A stretch of 37,793 nucleotides of DNA from Flavimaricola sp. (GCA_029255105.1 JAQWWH010000021.1:1-37793), one strand, 5' to 3'. Numbered from the stretch's first letter, positions 16,046-24,813 are shown. The notes: generated from the letters alone by a model not told the origin. Made by a program: numbers and translations.

Positions 16046-16420
16046 ATGATCAGATTGGCTGCCGCAGCCCTTGCTATGATGCTGTCCGCAAGCGCCGCAT
16101 TGGCGCAGGCGCAGCTTGTCATGTTCGAAGAGGTGGGCTGCATGTGGTGTGCCCGCTGGAATGACGAAGTCGCCGATATCTATCCGCTAAGTGCTGAGGG
16201 AATGGTGGCGCCGCTTGTCCGGCTCCAGATTGACGACCCGGTGCCGGAGGATGTATTATTGCAGCGTAAAGTAACCTTTACCCCGACATTCGTTCTTCTT
16301 TTGGACGGTGTCGAGGCGGGCCGGATCGAGGGCTATCCGGGCGAAGATTTTTTCTGGGGCCTGTTAGTTGTGCTTTTCGATCGGGCAGGGATCGAAACGG
16401 CAGCACAGGCAGATGGCTAG
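16046..16420 (+). CDS. soxS: SoxS, small periplasmic thioredoxin
   Basis: A 124-residue protein with a Sec signal (about 1-20, ending ASAALAQ) and a thioredoxin motif CMWC at 32-35, with a cis-proline segment FTPTFVLL. In Paracoccus, SoxS is needed for full expression and reactivates SoxYZ. The ATG at 16046 follows GAGGGAAC; an earlier in-frame ATG at 16004 lies inside the operator. soxS is divergent from soxV and is followed by soxR after 88 bp. Confidence 0.9.
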   Translation: MIRLAAAALAMMLSASAALAQAQLVMFEEVGCMWCARWNDEVADIYPLSAEGMVAPLVRLQIDDPVPEDVLLQRKVTFTPTFVLLLDGVEAGRIEGYPGEDFFWGLLVVLFDRAGIETAAQADG

Positions 16421-16508
16421 GTCAGTGCAAATCGGACACGCCTTGACTGCGGGTCCACAAACCCCATTTCAAGATCGTCAAAGGAAGTTTATGGGCGGTT
16501 TATAGACG

Positions 16509-16868
16509 ATGGGCCAATTTGAGAGGCATCGACTCGTGGGCACAGCAGTCAACGATCTTCGATTGTCAGAGACGGAACTCGACAAGATGATGTCGAGTGC
16601 GACCGAGGCATCGAACTTCCTCAAGGCGCTTAGCCATGAAGGAAGATTGATGATCCTGTGCCATCTGGTGACAGGCGAAAAAAGTGTGACCGAGCTGGAA
16701 GAGCTGTTGTCATCCCGCCAAGCCGCCGTCTCCCAACAGTTGGCCCGTCTTCGGCTTGAGGGTCTTGTGACACCCCGTCGCGATGGCAAGGCGATCTACT
16801 ACAGCCTGACTGACAACCGCTCGCGCCAGATCATCGACATCCTGTTCGATATGTTCTGCAAGGACTAA
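16509..16868 (+). CDS. soxR: SoxR, ArsR-family repressor of the sox genes (SqrR-like persulfide sensor)
   Basis: A 119-residue winged-helix protein. The ArsR core includes FLKALSHEGRLMILCHL, the recognition helix around RQAAVSQQLARLR (70-82) and the wing RRDGKAIYYSL. Only two cysteines are present, C51 in helix 2 and C117 near the C-terminus, 66 residues apart. SqrR of Rhodobacter, which forms a di-cysteine polysulfide bridge between C41 and C107, has the same spacing. This predicts release from DNA on persulfide or sulfide stress. Four matching operators are found in the window. The start is uncertain by a few codons; GGGCGG lies ten bases before the ATG. Confidence 0.92.
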   Translation: MGQFERHRLVGTAVNDLRLSETELDKMMSSATEASNFLKALSHEGRLMILCHLVTGEKSVTELEELLSSRQAAVSQQLARLRLEGLVTPRRDGKAIYYSLTDNRSRQIIDILFDMFCKD

Positions 16869-17099
16869 AGGACCTTTCCTCCTTGGTCCGAGCGACATGG
16901 CCCTGATCTAGCTGTCCATCGGGATGCGTACGTCTTGAACAGGCCAATAACCACCCACGCCCACCCTTGTTACATTGCTGTCATCGAAACCCGGCAACGG
17001 TGATTTTGATGAGACGGTCTATACCGGACGAGAGCCGGTCGTGACCTTACGGCCATCTGGTGTATTCAGGTGTTCAGGGGTGCAGGAGGTTTCCCAAAG

Positions 17100-17876
17100 A
17101 TGAATGAGTTTGACGGCAAGGTCGCATTGGTCACCGGATCAAGCGGGATCGGACTGGGGGCGGCCCTGCATTTCGCCCGCGAAGGGGCCCGGGTCTATCT
17201 TTGCGGCATAGACGAGGCGGTCAACGCAGTGGCCCGGCAGGAGGCTAAAGGCCTGCCGCTTGAGGTCTCCCGCGTGGATGTGTCGGATGCCGGGCAGGTC
17301 GAGGAATGGGTTGAGGCCTGCGCAATCGAAGCGGGAGGCATCGACATCCTCGTCAACGCAGCCGCCATCCAGACCTATGGGGATGCCGCCACGACGGACC
17401 CCGCTGATTTTGCCCGGACGATCGCGGTCAACCTGACCTCTTGCTATCTCACCACCCATTTCGCCTACCGCCACCTCAAGGCGCGGGGCGGCGGGGCGGT
17501 GGTGCATGTGTCCTCGGTTCAGGGCCATGCCAATCAGAACAACGTGCTGGCCTATGCGACCTCCAAGGGCGGGGTGCACGCCATGACCCGCGCGATGGCT
17601 GTTGATGCGGCTCGGGACGGCATCCGCGTCAACTCGGTCAGCCCGGGGTCGGTGCGCACTCCGATGCTTGAGTATTCGGCCCGCCAAATCGCGGGCGAGG
17701 ACGCATCCATTGAGCAGGCCATCGCGGACTTTGGCCGTGCCCATCCCATCGGCCGGGTCGGGACGGTGGTCGAGACAAGCGCCCTCATTGCCTTTCTGTG
17801 CAGCGACAAGGCGGGGTTCTGTACCGGTGGCGATTATCTGGTGGACGGCGGTCTGACCGCGCATCTGGGGGTCTAG
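17100..17876 (+). CDS. short-chain dehydrogenase/reductase
   Basis: A 258-residue classical SDR. Seen are the N-terminal Rossmann segment KVALVTGSSGIGLG, the NAA motif (DILVNAAA), the catalytic serine region HVSSVQGH, YATSK (Y-x3-K) and the C-terminal DYLVDGGLTAHLGV. The glycine motif reads TG-SS-GIG, one residue shorter than the usual TG-xxx-GIG. The ATG at 17100 follows AGGAGG at ten bases. The gene stands alone between soxR and a convergent CobW gene. The substrate is unknown; a sugar or hydroxy-acid dehydrogenase is typical of this subgroup. Confidence 0.88.
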   Translation: MNEFDGKVALVTGSSGIGLGAALHFAREGARVYLCGIDEAVNAVARQEAKGLPLEVSRVDVSDAGQVEEWVEACAIEAGGIDILVNAAAIQTYGDAATTDPADFARTIAVNLTSCYLTTHFAYRHLKARGGGAVVHVSSVQGHANQNNVLAYATSKGGVHAMTRAMAVDAARDGIRVNSVSPGSVRTPMLEYSARQIAGEDASIEQAIADFGRAHPIGRVGTVVETSALIAFLCSDKAGFCTGGDYLVDGGLTAHLGV

Positions 17877-17887
17877 CGGCGCCCCCG

Positions 17888-18856
17888 TCAGGTTTGTGCC
17901 ACCCCGGTAAAGTGTTGGAACGACAGACGAAGATCATTCTGATCAAAGCCCCGTCCGATGACCACTATGCCGTTGTCCAGCCCGTCGCGGCTGTCGTCGG
18001 TTGGCAGAATTTCGGGGGGCTGCACGACCTTGCGCACGGTCTGCAACAAGAGCCGGCCCGCAGGGGTGCGCACAACGCCTTTGACCCGCACAATCTCATC
18101 CCCCCGTGCATGCAGCAGGGCCGATAGCCAGACGCCAAGGGCGGACCAGTCCGGATCGTTGCCCAGCGACAGGCGCACCGGCAAAAGCGGGGCGGGCTCT
18201 CCTCCGACAAGGGCGGGCAGATCGGCTGGCCGTGTCCCAATGGGCGGGGCGGGCAGGGTGGTGGCAGAACCCATGACCGCCCCCGACAAGGCCGCCCCGG
18301 GGTTAAGCGTTCGCAGGGTCAGTTGCAGCCGGGCAACCTCGGCCGGGTCCGCGGCGTCCAGCTTGGTCAGGATCAGCCGGTCCGCCGCCTCGACCTGCCG
18401 CCGTCCCAGCGGTTCGGCGGCAAGCTGGGCCAGCCCATGCGCCGCATCGACCGCCACGATGATGTCCGAGATGACGATATGGCGGGTCAGGATCGGGTCG
18501 GCCTGCAACAGCGCGACGATAGGGGCGGGGTCGGCCAGCCCGCTGGTCTCAAGTATCACCCGTTCCAATCGTTGCGACGGATCGTCGCTTTGACTGCGCC
18601 GATCGCAAAGCTGGCGCAGGGCCTTCACCAGATCGGCCCCTGCCGTGCAGCAGACGCAGCCGCCTGCCAGCACTGTCGGCCCCTCCGTCCCGCCCAAAAG
18701 CGCATCGTCCACTGGGATTTCGGCCGCCTCGTTCACCACCACATGCACCCGGCCAAAGGCCCCGGCATGCAGCTGGTGGCGCAGCCAAGTCGTCTTGCCC
18801 GAGCCGAGATAGCCGCCAAGGATCGTCAGGCGCAATCGGCCTTCTGTTTCAGTCAT
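17888..18856 (-). CDS. CobW/G3E-family GTPase, putative metallochaperone
   Basis: A 322-residue G3E GTPase. The P-loop is GYLGSGKT (15-22); the CxCC metal motif follows at 67-70 (GGCVCCTAG). Switch and guanine-binding segments appear as ETSGLADP and LILTKLD, and a CobW C-terminal domain ends the protein. Members deliver zinc or other metals to client enzymes in the cytoplasm. It is the last gene of an operon of amide hydrolases and overlaps the small CxxC protein by eight bases. A client such as the PgdA-like metal-dependent deacetylase in the same operon is plausible but inferred. Confidence 0.88.
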   Translation of the reverse strand: MTETEGRLRLTILGGYLGSGKTTWLRHQLHAGAFGRVHVVVNEAAEIPVDDALLGGTEGPTVLAGGCVCCTAGADLVKALRQLCDRRSQSDDPSQRLERVILETSGLADPAPIVALLQADPILTRHIVISDIIVAVDAAHGLAQLAAEPLGRRQVEAADRLILTKLDAADPAEVARLQLTLRTLNPGAALSGAVMGSATTLPAPPIGTRPADLPALVGGEPAPLLPVRLSLGNDPDWSALGVWLSALLHARGDEIVRVKGVVRTPAGRLLLQTVRKVVQPPEILPTDDSRDGLDNGIVVIGRGFDQNDLRLSFQHFTGVAQT

Positions 18857-19145
18857 TTGGGGTCAGAAACCGGGGCGACAGCGGGTCGATGGGGGCGCCG
18901 GTCAGGCGTTCAGCCTCGGCCCAAAGCGCCTCGAGGTTGGGGACGATGGTCTGCGCCCCGCTCAGGGTCGATAGCTGGATGCCGGGCACCTGGCCCCCGT
19001 CATAGGCGGACAGGCCCGAGCCTTTCAGTGCCGTCGCCAAAACCTGTGCCCGGCGAAACCGGGCGCGGAGGCGGTCCGGGGCGGTTGCCGCCCCGGCCTC
19101 TGTCCAATGTCCCGGAGCTGCCGGATAGCCGCAGCTGGCGCACAT
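18849..19145 (-). CDS. small conserved protein with N-terminal CxxC
   Basis: A 98-residue protein beginning MCASCG (C2, C5) with a nearby histidine, PGHW (H13). These are its only cysteines, so it could bind a metal as half of a site or bind as a dimer. The rest is rich in Arg and Leu with a C-terminal DPLSPRFLTPND. It has no signal peptide. It lies ten bases after the deacetylase and overlaps the CobW gene, so it is very likely part of the same operon and real. I do not recognise an assigned function; a partner of the CobW metallochaperone is possible. Confidence 0.75.
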   Translation of the reverse strand: MCASCGYPAAPGHWTEAGAATAPDRLRARFRRAQVLATALKGSGLSAYDGGQVPGIQLSTLSGAQTIVPNLEALWAEAERLTGAPIDPLSPRFLTPND

Positions 19146-19155
19146 TCTGCCGTCC

Positions 19156-20058
19156 TCAGATCACTTCGGGGCGGGCGTCGCCGGCAAAAGGATAGCGGGC
19201 GCGGAAGTCGTCGGCGATGGCCTCGAAGGTCATCCACTCGCAGCCCTCATGGCCGTTGATGTATTCGATCAACCGCTCCAGCATAAGCAGAACCTGCGGG
19301 CGGCCGGACACATCGGGGTGGATGGTAAAGGCAAAGACGGCATAGTCCATTTCCCGGTAGACCCAGTCGAATTGGTCACGCCACATCTGTTCGATATCGC
19401 GCGGATTGACAAAGCCGTGGCTGTTGGGCGCCTTTTTCATGAACATCATCGGGGGCAGATCATCGACGTACCAGTTGGCGGCGATATCGACGAGGTCGAT
19501 CTCGTGCCCATGCTTGAGGGGGTGCATCCACTCTTGCGCCGTCTTGGTATAGTCGATCACGTTCCACTCGTCCCCGACGCGGGCGTAGAACGGCTGAAAG
19601 TCTCGATACCCCTGGCTGTGGTCATAGGAAAAGCCATATTTTTGCAGCAGGGCGGCGGTGGAATTCGACATCTCCCACCATGGGGCAACATAGCCCTTGG
19701 GGGCCTTGCCCGTCAGCTTTTCGATCAGTTCGATCGACTTGACAAGAACCGCCTCTTCCTGCGTCGGTGTCATCGCGACGGGGTTTTCGTGCATATAGCC
19801 GTGGGCGCCAACCTCGTGGCCCGCATCCACGATCATCTGCATCTCCTTGGGAAAGGTCTCAAGGCTGTGGCCGGGGATGAAGAAGCTGGTCGGCATATCG
19901 TACTTCTTGAACAGGCGCAGCAGGCGCGGGATGCCGACTTCGGTCGCAAAGATGCCGCGCTGAATGTCCGAAGGGCTGTCCCCCCCACCATAAGAGCCGA
20001 TCCAGCCGGCAACGGAATCGATGTCTGTGCCAAAGGCGCACATGATCTTCTTGGTCAT
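19156..20058 (-). CDS. polysaccharide-deacetylase-family hydrolase, PgdA (HP0310)-like
   Basis: A 300-residue NodB-homology protein resembling Helicobacter PgdA over its whole length. Shared features are TDID (D12/D14) at the start, [31 protein letters not shown] (H86 and H90), YVAPWWE and [14 protein letters not shown]14, H86 and H90 are the likely metal ligands. There is no signal peptide, so it is cytoplasmic and unlikely to act on cell wall. Its place beside a D-carbamoylase and a racemase suggests hydrolysis of a small cyclic amide. PuuE, in the same superfamily, opens the allantoin ring. The ATG at 20058 is chosen over a TTG at 20061. Confidence 0.85.
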   Translation of the reverse strand: MTKKIMCAFGTDIDSVAGWIGSYGGGDSPSDIQRGIFATEVGIPRLLRLFKKYDMPTSFFIPGHSLETFPKEMQMIVDAGHEVGAHGYMHENPVAMTPTQEEAVLVKSIELIEKLTGKAPKGYVAPWWEMSNSTAALLQKYGFSYDHSQGYRDFQPFYARVGDEWNVIDYTKTAQEWMHPLKHGHEIDLVDIAANWYVDDLPPMMFMKKAPNSHGFVNPRDIEQMWRDQFDWVYREMDYAVFAFTIHPDVSGRPQVLLMLERLIEYINGHEGCEWMTFEAIADDFRARYPFAGDARPEVI

Positions 20059-20119
20059 CAATCAGTTCTCCAAAAGGTGGGGCAGGACCCCTTTGTTGTC
20101 GTGGTATCGGGGGCCGGGC

Positions 20120-21058
20120 CTATACAGGCGGCGGGATGGCGCCGGTGCGGTCGACGATCAGGCCGTAGTGTTCGGGACGGCGATGGGCGGCAAAGTCAAA
20201 GATCGTCTCGCGGTAGGTCTGGCCCATATCAAGGTCGCAGCGGGCGGTGATAACCTCATCCTCGACCGTGCAGGCCATGGCGACGATCTCGCCCGAGGGG
20301 GCGATAATCACGCTTTGACCGCCCATTTTGGAGCCTTCTTCGTTGCCGCATTTTGCGGTTCCGACGACCCATGTTGCGTTCTGATAGGCGCCAGCCTGCA
20401 TCGACAGGTGGTTGTGAAACAGGGTCAGGCTGTCCATCGCCTGTGCGCCCACATGGCCAAAGGGCGTGTTGTAGCCCAGCATGACCATCTCGACCGCTTG
20501 CAGGCCCATGACGCGGTAGGTTTCTGGCCAGCGGCGGTCGTTGCAGATCGCCATGCCCATGATCCCGTCGAATCCGCGAAATACCGGAAAGCCAAGGTCG
20601 CCGGGCTCAAAATACCGCTTTTCCAGATGCTGAAAGTCGCGGCCGGGCTGAGGTTCGGAATGGCCGGGCAGGTGCACCTTGCGGTATTTGCCGATGATCG
20701 TGCCGGTCTTGTCGACGAGGATCGAGGTGTTGAACCGCCGCTTCACCCCGTTTTCGTTCGTCAGTTCGGCATAGCCAAGGTAGAAGCCGATCCCCAGCTT
20801 CTTTGCCTCGTCAAACAGCGGCATGGTGGCCGCACTTGGCATCTCGGTCTCGTAGTAGCTGTCGAGTTCGGCCTCGTCCTCGATCATCCAGCGCGGAAAG
20901 AAGGTGGTCAGCGCCAGTTCCGTGAACACGACCAGCTCGCAGCCCCGGCCCTTGGCCTCGCGCATCATCTCGATCAGGCGCTTGACCGTATCGGCGCGGG
21001 TTTCCGACTTGGCGATGGGGCCCATCTGGGCCGAGGCGGTCAACAGATAGCGGCTCAT
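20120..21058 (-). CDS. N-carbamoyl-D-amino acid hydrolase
   Basis: A 312-residue nitrilase-superfamily amidase closely resembling the Agrobacterium D-carbamoylase. The catalytic triad falls at the same numbering: E47 (FTELALTTFFP), K127 (KYRKVHLPG) and C172 (AICNDRRWPE). The segments DEAELDSYYETEMP and FQHLEKRYFEPGDLGFPV are family hallmarks. It would release D-amino acid, CO2 and ammonia from N-carbamoyl-D-amino acids. Its ATG overlaps the racemase stop (ATGA). With the racemase and the L-type carbamoylase nearby it forms a two-enantiomer hydantoin set. Confidence 0.9.
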   Translation of the reverse strand: MSRYLLTASAQMGPIAKSETRADTVKRLIEMMREAKGRGCELVVFTELALTTFFPRWMIEDEAELDSYYETEMPSAATMPLFDEAKKLGIGFYLGYAELTNENGVKRRFNTSILVDKTGTIIGKYRKVHLPGHSEPQPGRDFQHLEKRYFEPGDLGFPVFRGFDGIMGMAICNDRRWPETYRVMGLQAVEMVMLGYNTPFGHVGAQAMDSLTLFHNHLSMQAGAYQNATWVVGTAKCGNEEGSKMGGQSVIIAPSGEIVAMACTVEDEVITARCDLDMGQTYRETIFDFAAHRRPEHYGLIVDRTGAIPPPV

Positions 21059-21744
21059 GCGGGTTCTCCTTGCGGGGTGGTTGCGGCGGGCAGGGCGACA
21101 AGGCGGACCATGGCCTGCGCCATGCCACAGGCCGCCGCCACGCCGTCGATGACGGGAAGGCCGTGGTCTGACGACAGCTCTGCCGCCAGATCGGCCATTC
21201 CGGCGCAGCCCAGAACAATCGCCCCTGCGCCATCCTCGGCCTTGGCGCGGCCTACTTCGGCGGAAACGCGGGCGCGGGCATCCGATCCGGGGCGTTCGAG
21301 GTCAAGGACGGGCACCTCGCTTGCCCTGACCTTGAGGCAGTGGGAGGCAAGGCCATAGGTGCTTATGTTGTCCTCGATGATCGGAACCGAAACGGACAGG
21401 GTGGTGACCACGCTGTAGCGTTGACCCAGCAGCATGGCGGCGTGAAAGGCGGCCTCTCCGATCCCGATGACAGGAATGTCGACAAGGTTTCGCGCCTCAG
21501 CAAGGCCGGTGTCATCGAAACAGGCGATGATACAGGCGTCTGAGTTGGGTGCGACGCGGGCCAAATTCGCCAGAAGATGCGGCAGGGCCGCGGCCCCATC
21601 CTCGGCCCCTTGAATCGCGGGCGGGCTGGCGGCGCAGGTGTAGCCGGTCACGGTCACACCGGGGGCGGCGACGGCCCGCGCGGCGGCGGCGATCTTGTCC
21701 GTCATACTTTGGGTCGAATTGGGGTTGATGACGGCGATGCGCAT
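21055..21744 (-). CDS. hydantoin racemase / Asp-Glu racemase family
   Basis: A 229-residue protein beginning MRIAVINPNSTQSMT, the hydantoin racemase signature. The two catalytic cysteines are C75 (ACFDDTG) and C180 (LGCAGM), matching the positions in characterised hydantoin racemases. It interconverts the enantiomers of 5-substituted hydantoins without cofactor, in the cytoplasm. It starts four bases after the permease gene and overlaps the D-carbamoylase start. An allantoin racemase is the main alternative, because the two are hard to separate by sequence. Confidence 0.87.
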   Translation of the reverse strand: MRIAVINPNSTQSMTDKIAAAARAVAAPGVTVTGYTCAASPPAIQGAEDGAAALPHLLANLARVAPNSDACIIACFDDTGLAEARNLVDIPVIGIGEAAFHAAMLLGQRYSVVTTLSVSVPIIEDNISTYGLASHCLKVRASEVPVLDLERPGSDARARVSAEVGRAKAEDGAGAIVLGCAGMADLAAELSSDHGLPVIDGVAAACGMAQAMVRLVALPAATTPQGEPA

Positions 21745-21748
21745 GCTG

Positions 21749-22591
21749 TCAGACCATGCCCTTGCCAGCGTCCGAGCCCTGCTTGGCCCGGCGGCGCTGA
21801 ATGAACAGCGCGATGCATAGGAACACCCCGATGATCGATAGCGAGAACAGGGTTGTCAGGGTGCCAAGCGCATAAAGGACAGGCGAGGTGACGTTGGTCG
21901 TCATGCCAAAAATCTCAAGCGGCAGGGTGTTATAGCTGCCCGAGGTCAACAAGGTGCGGGCAAATTCGTCGTAGCTGAGGGTAAAGCCGAACAGGGCCAC
22001 CCCGATCAGCGAAGGTGCGATCAGCGGCAGGACGATGTGCTGGAACACCTGCCAAGATGTGGCACCCTGATCACGGGCCGCCTCTTCGTAGGCCGGATTG
22101 AACCGGTTGAAGACGGCGAACATGATCAGCAAGCCAAAGGGCAGGGTCCATGTCAGCTGGGCGCCAAAGCCCGAGGTGGACCAATGCACATCCCAGCCCA
22201 ATTGCGAAAAGATCAGGCCAATGCCCAGCGACACAAGGATCGACGGGATCACGAGGCTGGCCATGATGATGTAGAATACGATGTTTGAACCGGCGAACCG
22301 CTTGCGATAGGCCAGCCCGCCCATGATCGACAGGACGACCGTGGTCACCATGACCATCAACCCCAAGGCAAGGCTGCGGCGGAACGATCCCCAAATGTCA
22401 CCAACGGCCTGGGTCTGGAACAGCTCATCAAACCAATGCAGGGACACGCCGCGCATCGGGAAGGTCAGGCCACCGCCCGGCCCCTGAAAGCTCAGGATGC
22501 CGATGGTGAACGTGGGGCCATATAGAAAGATCAGGAACAGCACGAAAAAGGCGCCAAGGATGTAGAAGGACAGGGGGCGTTTGCCGTCCAT
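21749..22591 (-). CDS. ABC transporter permease, PotC type
   Basis: A 280-residue inner-membrane protein with about six helices, of the spermidine/putrescine-type permease family. The coupling-helix EAA motif appears as YEEAARDQGATSWQVFQHIVLPLIAPSL. It starts three bases after the other permease and ends four bases before the racemase, so transport and catabolism are in one operon. The C-terminus is basic (RRRAKQ). The importer substrate is inferred to be the compound degraded by the neighbouring hydrolases. Confidence 0.92.
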   Translation of the reverse strand: MDGKRPLSFYILGAFFVLFLIFLYGPTFTIGILSFQGPGGGLTFPMRGVSLHWFDELFQTQAVGDIWGSFRRSLALGLMVMVTTVVLSIMGGLAYRKRFAGSNIVFYIIMASLVIPSILVSLGIGLIFSQLGWDVHWSTSGFGAQLTWTLPFGLLIMFAVFNRFNPAYEEAARDQGATSWQVFQHIVLPLIAPSLIGVALFGFTLSYDEFARTLLTSGSYNTLPLEIFGMTTNVTSPVLYALGTLTTLFSLSIIGVFLCIALFIQRRRAKQGSDAGKGMV

Positions 22592-22594
22592 GAT

Positions 22595-23458
22595 CTAAAG
22601 CTCCTTCCGGATATCGACGAAGCGCAGCATGATCGCGATGGTGATCAGGACCGTGCAAAGCAGGACCACGGCGGTCGCGGCGGCTGAGGGATATTGCAGC
22701 AGTCCGATGTCATTTGAGATCAGCCTGCCGACGTTGGCGATCTGAGAACCGGACATGAAGCGCACGGTGATAAAGTCGCCCATGACAAGTGCCACGACAA
22801 AGATCGACCCGATCATGATCCCGGGCTTGGTCAGGGGTATGATCACATTTGTGAGAATCTGAAATCCCGAGGCTCCACCATCGCGGGCGGCCTCGATCAG
22901 GGATTTATCTATACGCATCATGGTGTTGAATATCGGAACAACCATGAAAAGGGTGTAGAGGTGGACAAAGGCCAGGATCACCGCAAAGTCGGAAAACAAC
23001 AACCACTCCAGCGGCTCGTCTATGAGACCCATTCCGATCAACGACTGGTTCGCAATGCCGTTTCGCCCCAGAAACGGCACCCAGGAGATCATGCGAATGA
23101 TGTTCGAGGTCCAGAACGGGATCGTGCACAGCAAGAACAGGGTGATCTGCCAGGTCAGGGTGTGGACGTGGAATGTCAGGAAATAGGCGACAGTAAAGCC
23201 GATGCTGAGAGTGATTGCCCAGGTGATCAGCGCAAAGGTGAAGGTCTTGATAAAGACGTTCCAGACAACCTGAGATCCGAACAGATATTCGTAGTTGTCG
23301 AACTGGAACGCAGGATAAATCGAAAATTCGGTTGATCCCCAAAAGCTGACAGCCGTGATCATGCCAATCGGCATCAACAGGAAGAACACCAATATCAGCA
23401 TGATCGGCGAGACGAGCATCCAGCTTTGTGCGCCAGGACGGCGGAAAAGGCGTTCCAT
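22595..23458 (-). CDS. ABC transporter permease, PotB type
   Basis: A 287-residue membrane protein with about six helices and an EAA loop, IEAARDGGASGFQILTNVIIPLTKPGI. The ATG at 23458 is chosen because GGAG lies seven bases upstream and the protein then starts just before the first helix. A longer frame reaching 23812 would overlap the binding-protein gene. It is the first permease of the operon, separated from the binding-protein gene by a strong hairpin. Confidence 0.92.
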   Translation of the reverse strand: MERLFRRPGAQSWMLVSPIMLILVFFLLMPIGMITAVSFWGSTEFSIYPAFQFDNYEYLFGSQVVWNVFIKTFTFALITWAITLSIGFTVAYFLTFHVHTLTWQITLFLLCTIPFWTSNIIRMISWVPFLGRNGIANQSLIGMGLIDEPLEWLLFSDFAVILAFVHLYTLFMVVPIFNTMMRIDKSLIEAARDGGASGFQILTNVIIPLTKPGIMIGSIFVVALVMGDFITVRFMSGSQIANVGRLISNDIGLLQYPSAAATAVVLLCTVLITIAIMLRFVDIRKEL

Positions 23459-23491
23459 GTCTATGCTCCGTCGCATGCCGGGGAAGGGGGA

Positions 23492-23515
23492 CGCCCCCCG
23501 CTGATGCGGGAGGCG
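23492..23515 (-). promoter_or_regulatory. GC-rich hairpin between binding protein and permease genes
   Basis: CGCCTCCCGC and GCGGGGGGCG on the minus strand form a 10-bp stem with one G-T wobble and a 4-base loop, 20 bases beyond the binding-protein stop codon. No T-run follows. Such hairpins in ABC operons typically protect the upstream message, giving more binding protein than permease. Confidence 0.65.
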
Positions 23516-23535
23516 TGATTGATGTCGCGGCCCGA

Positions 23536-24813
23536 TCAGGCTGCGATGAACTCGTTCCACTTGCGGACCATGTACTGGTTCTCGTCCATGACAGAGTTCC
23601 AGCAGGCAACAGCGCCCATACGGTCGAGGAAAGAGCCGCCGTCGCGCACTGCGCCGGGACCTTCGAGAAGCTGGCCTCCGGGGGCCACGATGTCGCCCAT
23701 CGATTCCTTGCCCTCGTACCAGTAGCCCCACTCGTCCTCGGACATGAACAGCTTGGAGGTTTCGGGAACGGCCGAGTAGTAGCCCTGCCGCATGAGGAAG
23801 CCGCCGACCCAACCGGACAGGTACCAGTTGATGTACTCGTACGCTGCATCAAGTTTGGCGCCTTCCAGCGTGGCGGCCAGACCCATGCCGCCGCCCCAGC
23901 TGCGGTAGCCTTCTTCAAGCGGCTGGTAGACGCAAGGAATGCCCTGCGACCGCACGGCGGTGATGGCGGGCGACCACATGGACTGGATCACGACCTCACC
24001 CGAAGCCATCAGGTTGACGCTTTCGTCGAACGACTTCCAGAAGGCGCGGAACTGGCCGTTCTGCTTGGCCTCGGTGAAGATGCCGATGGTCAGGTCGATC
24101 TCTTCGCGGGTCATGTTGCCCTTGTCGGGGTACTGGTACTCGCCCATCGATTCGACGACCATCGCCATGTCCATGATGCCGATCGACGAGATGTCGAGGA
24201 TTGACGCCTTGCCGGCAAACTCGGGGTTCAAGAGTTCGGACCAGTTGCTGATCGGACGGCCGATCAGGTCGGGGCGGATGCCAAGGGTGTCGGCGTTGTA
24301 GATCGTGGGGATCAGGGTCATCCAGCCGGATTCTTCCTGCACGAACTCGGTCCCGTCGACGCCGGTGGTAAAGCCCACGGTGTGCGGGGCGGTGCCCTGT
24401 GCGATCTCGCTGGTCGGTGTCAGCTTGCCCGAGCGGAAGGTGCCGGCGATCTTGTCGTAGTTCGTGATCCGGCTGGTATCCATGGCCTGAAGGTTGCCGG
24501 TGGGCCAGACCTTCTTGCAGATCCAGTATTCGATGTCGGCGATGTCAAAGCTGTTGGCCTGTGTGGCCACACGCTGTGTGACAGAGTCGGAATCGAGGGC
24601 GGTCATCTCAAGCGTGATGCCCAGATCCTCGAATGCCTTTTCGGCAATCTCGTTGAACGCGGACACGCCCGTGCCTGCCTGACGCAGAACGATATTCGAC
24701 TGCGCCCAAAGCATCGGGGCAGAGAGGGACGCGCCGGCGGCGGTGACGCTTGCGGCGGCGCCCTTAAGAAGGGTGCGGCGGCTAAGCCCGTTCTTTTTGG
24801 TGTATTTGGTCAT
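23536..24813 (-). CDS. ABC transporter periplasmic substrate-binding protein, PotD-like
   Basis: A 425-residue extracellular solute-binding protein. The N-terminus carries a twin-arginine signal (LSRRTLLKGA) with cleavage near MLWAQ. Mature segments include QAGTGVSAFNEIAEKAFEDLG and a C-terminal region with MRQGYYSAVP, DEWGYWYEGKE and VRKWNEFIAA. The same C-terminal pattern appears in the signal-less protein at 31365-32519. The ATG at 24813 follows AAGGAG at six bases. It follows the ATPase gene by 54 bp in the operon. The ligand is unknown. Confidence 0.92.
   Translation of the reverse strand: MTKYTKKNGLSRRTLLKGAAASVTAAGASLSAPMLWAQSNIVLRQAGTGVSAFNEIAEKAFEDLGITLEMTALDSDSVTQRVATQANSFDIADIEYWICKKVWPTGNLQAMDTSRITNYDKIAGTFRSGKLTPTSEIAQGTAPHTVGFTTGVDGTEFVQEESGWMTLIPTIYNADTLGIRPDLIGRPISNWSELLNPEFAGKASILDISSIGIMDMAMVVESMGEYQYPDKGNMTREEIDLTIGIFTEAKQNGQFRAFWKSFDESVNLMASGEVVIQSMWSPAITAVRSQGIPCVYQPLEEGYRSWGGGMGLAATLEGAKLDAAYEYINWYLSGWVGGFLMRQGYYSAVPETSKLFMSEDEWGYWYEGKESMGDIVAPGGQLLEGPGAVRDGGSFLDRMGAVACWNSVMDENQYMVRKWNEFIAA

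Noticed and set aside
16869..17099. Terminator or small RNA after soxR
   Set aside because: Only a 5-bp GGACC/GGTCC stem without T-run and a short TTCAGG-type repeat before the SDR gene; too weak to annotate.
20021..21358. Long open frame on the plus strand opposite the D-carbamoylase and racemase
   Set aside because: Shadow of two well-supported genes; no recognisable protein features.
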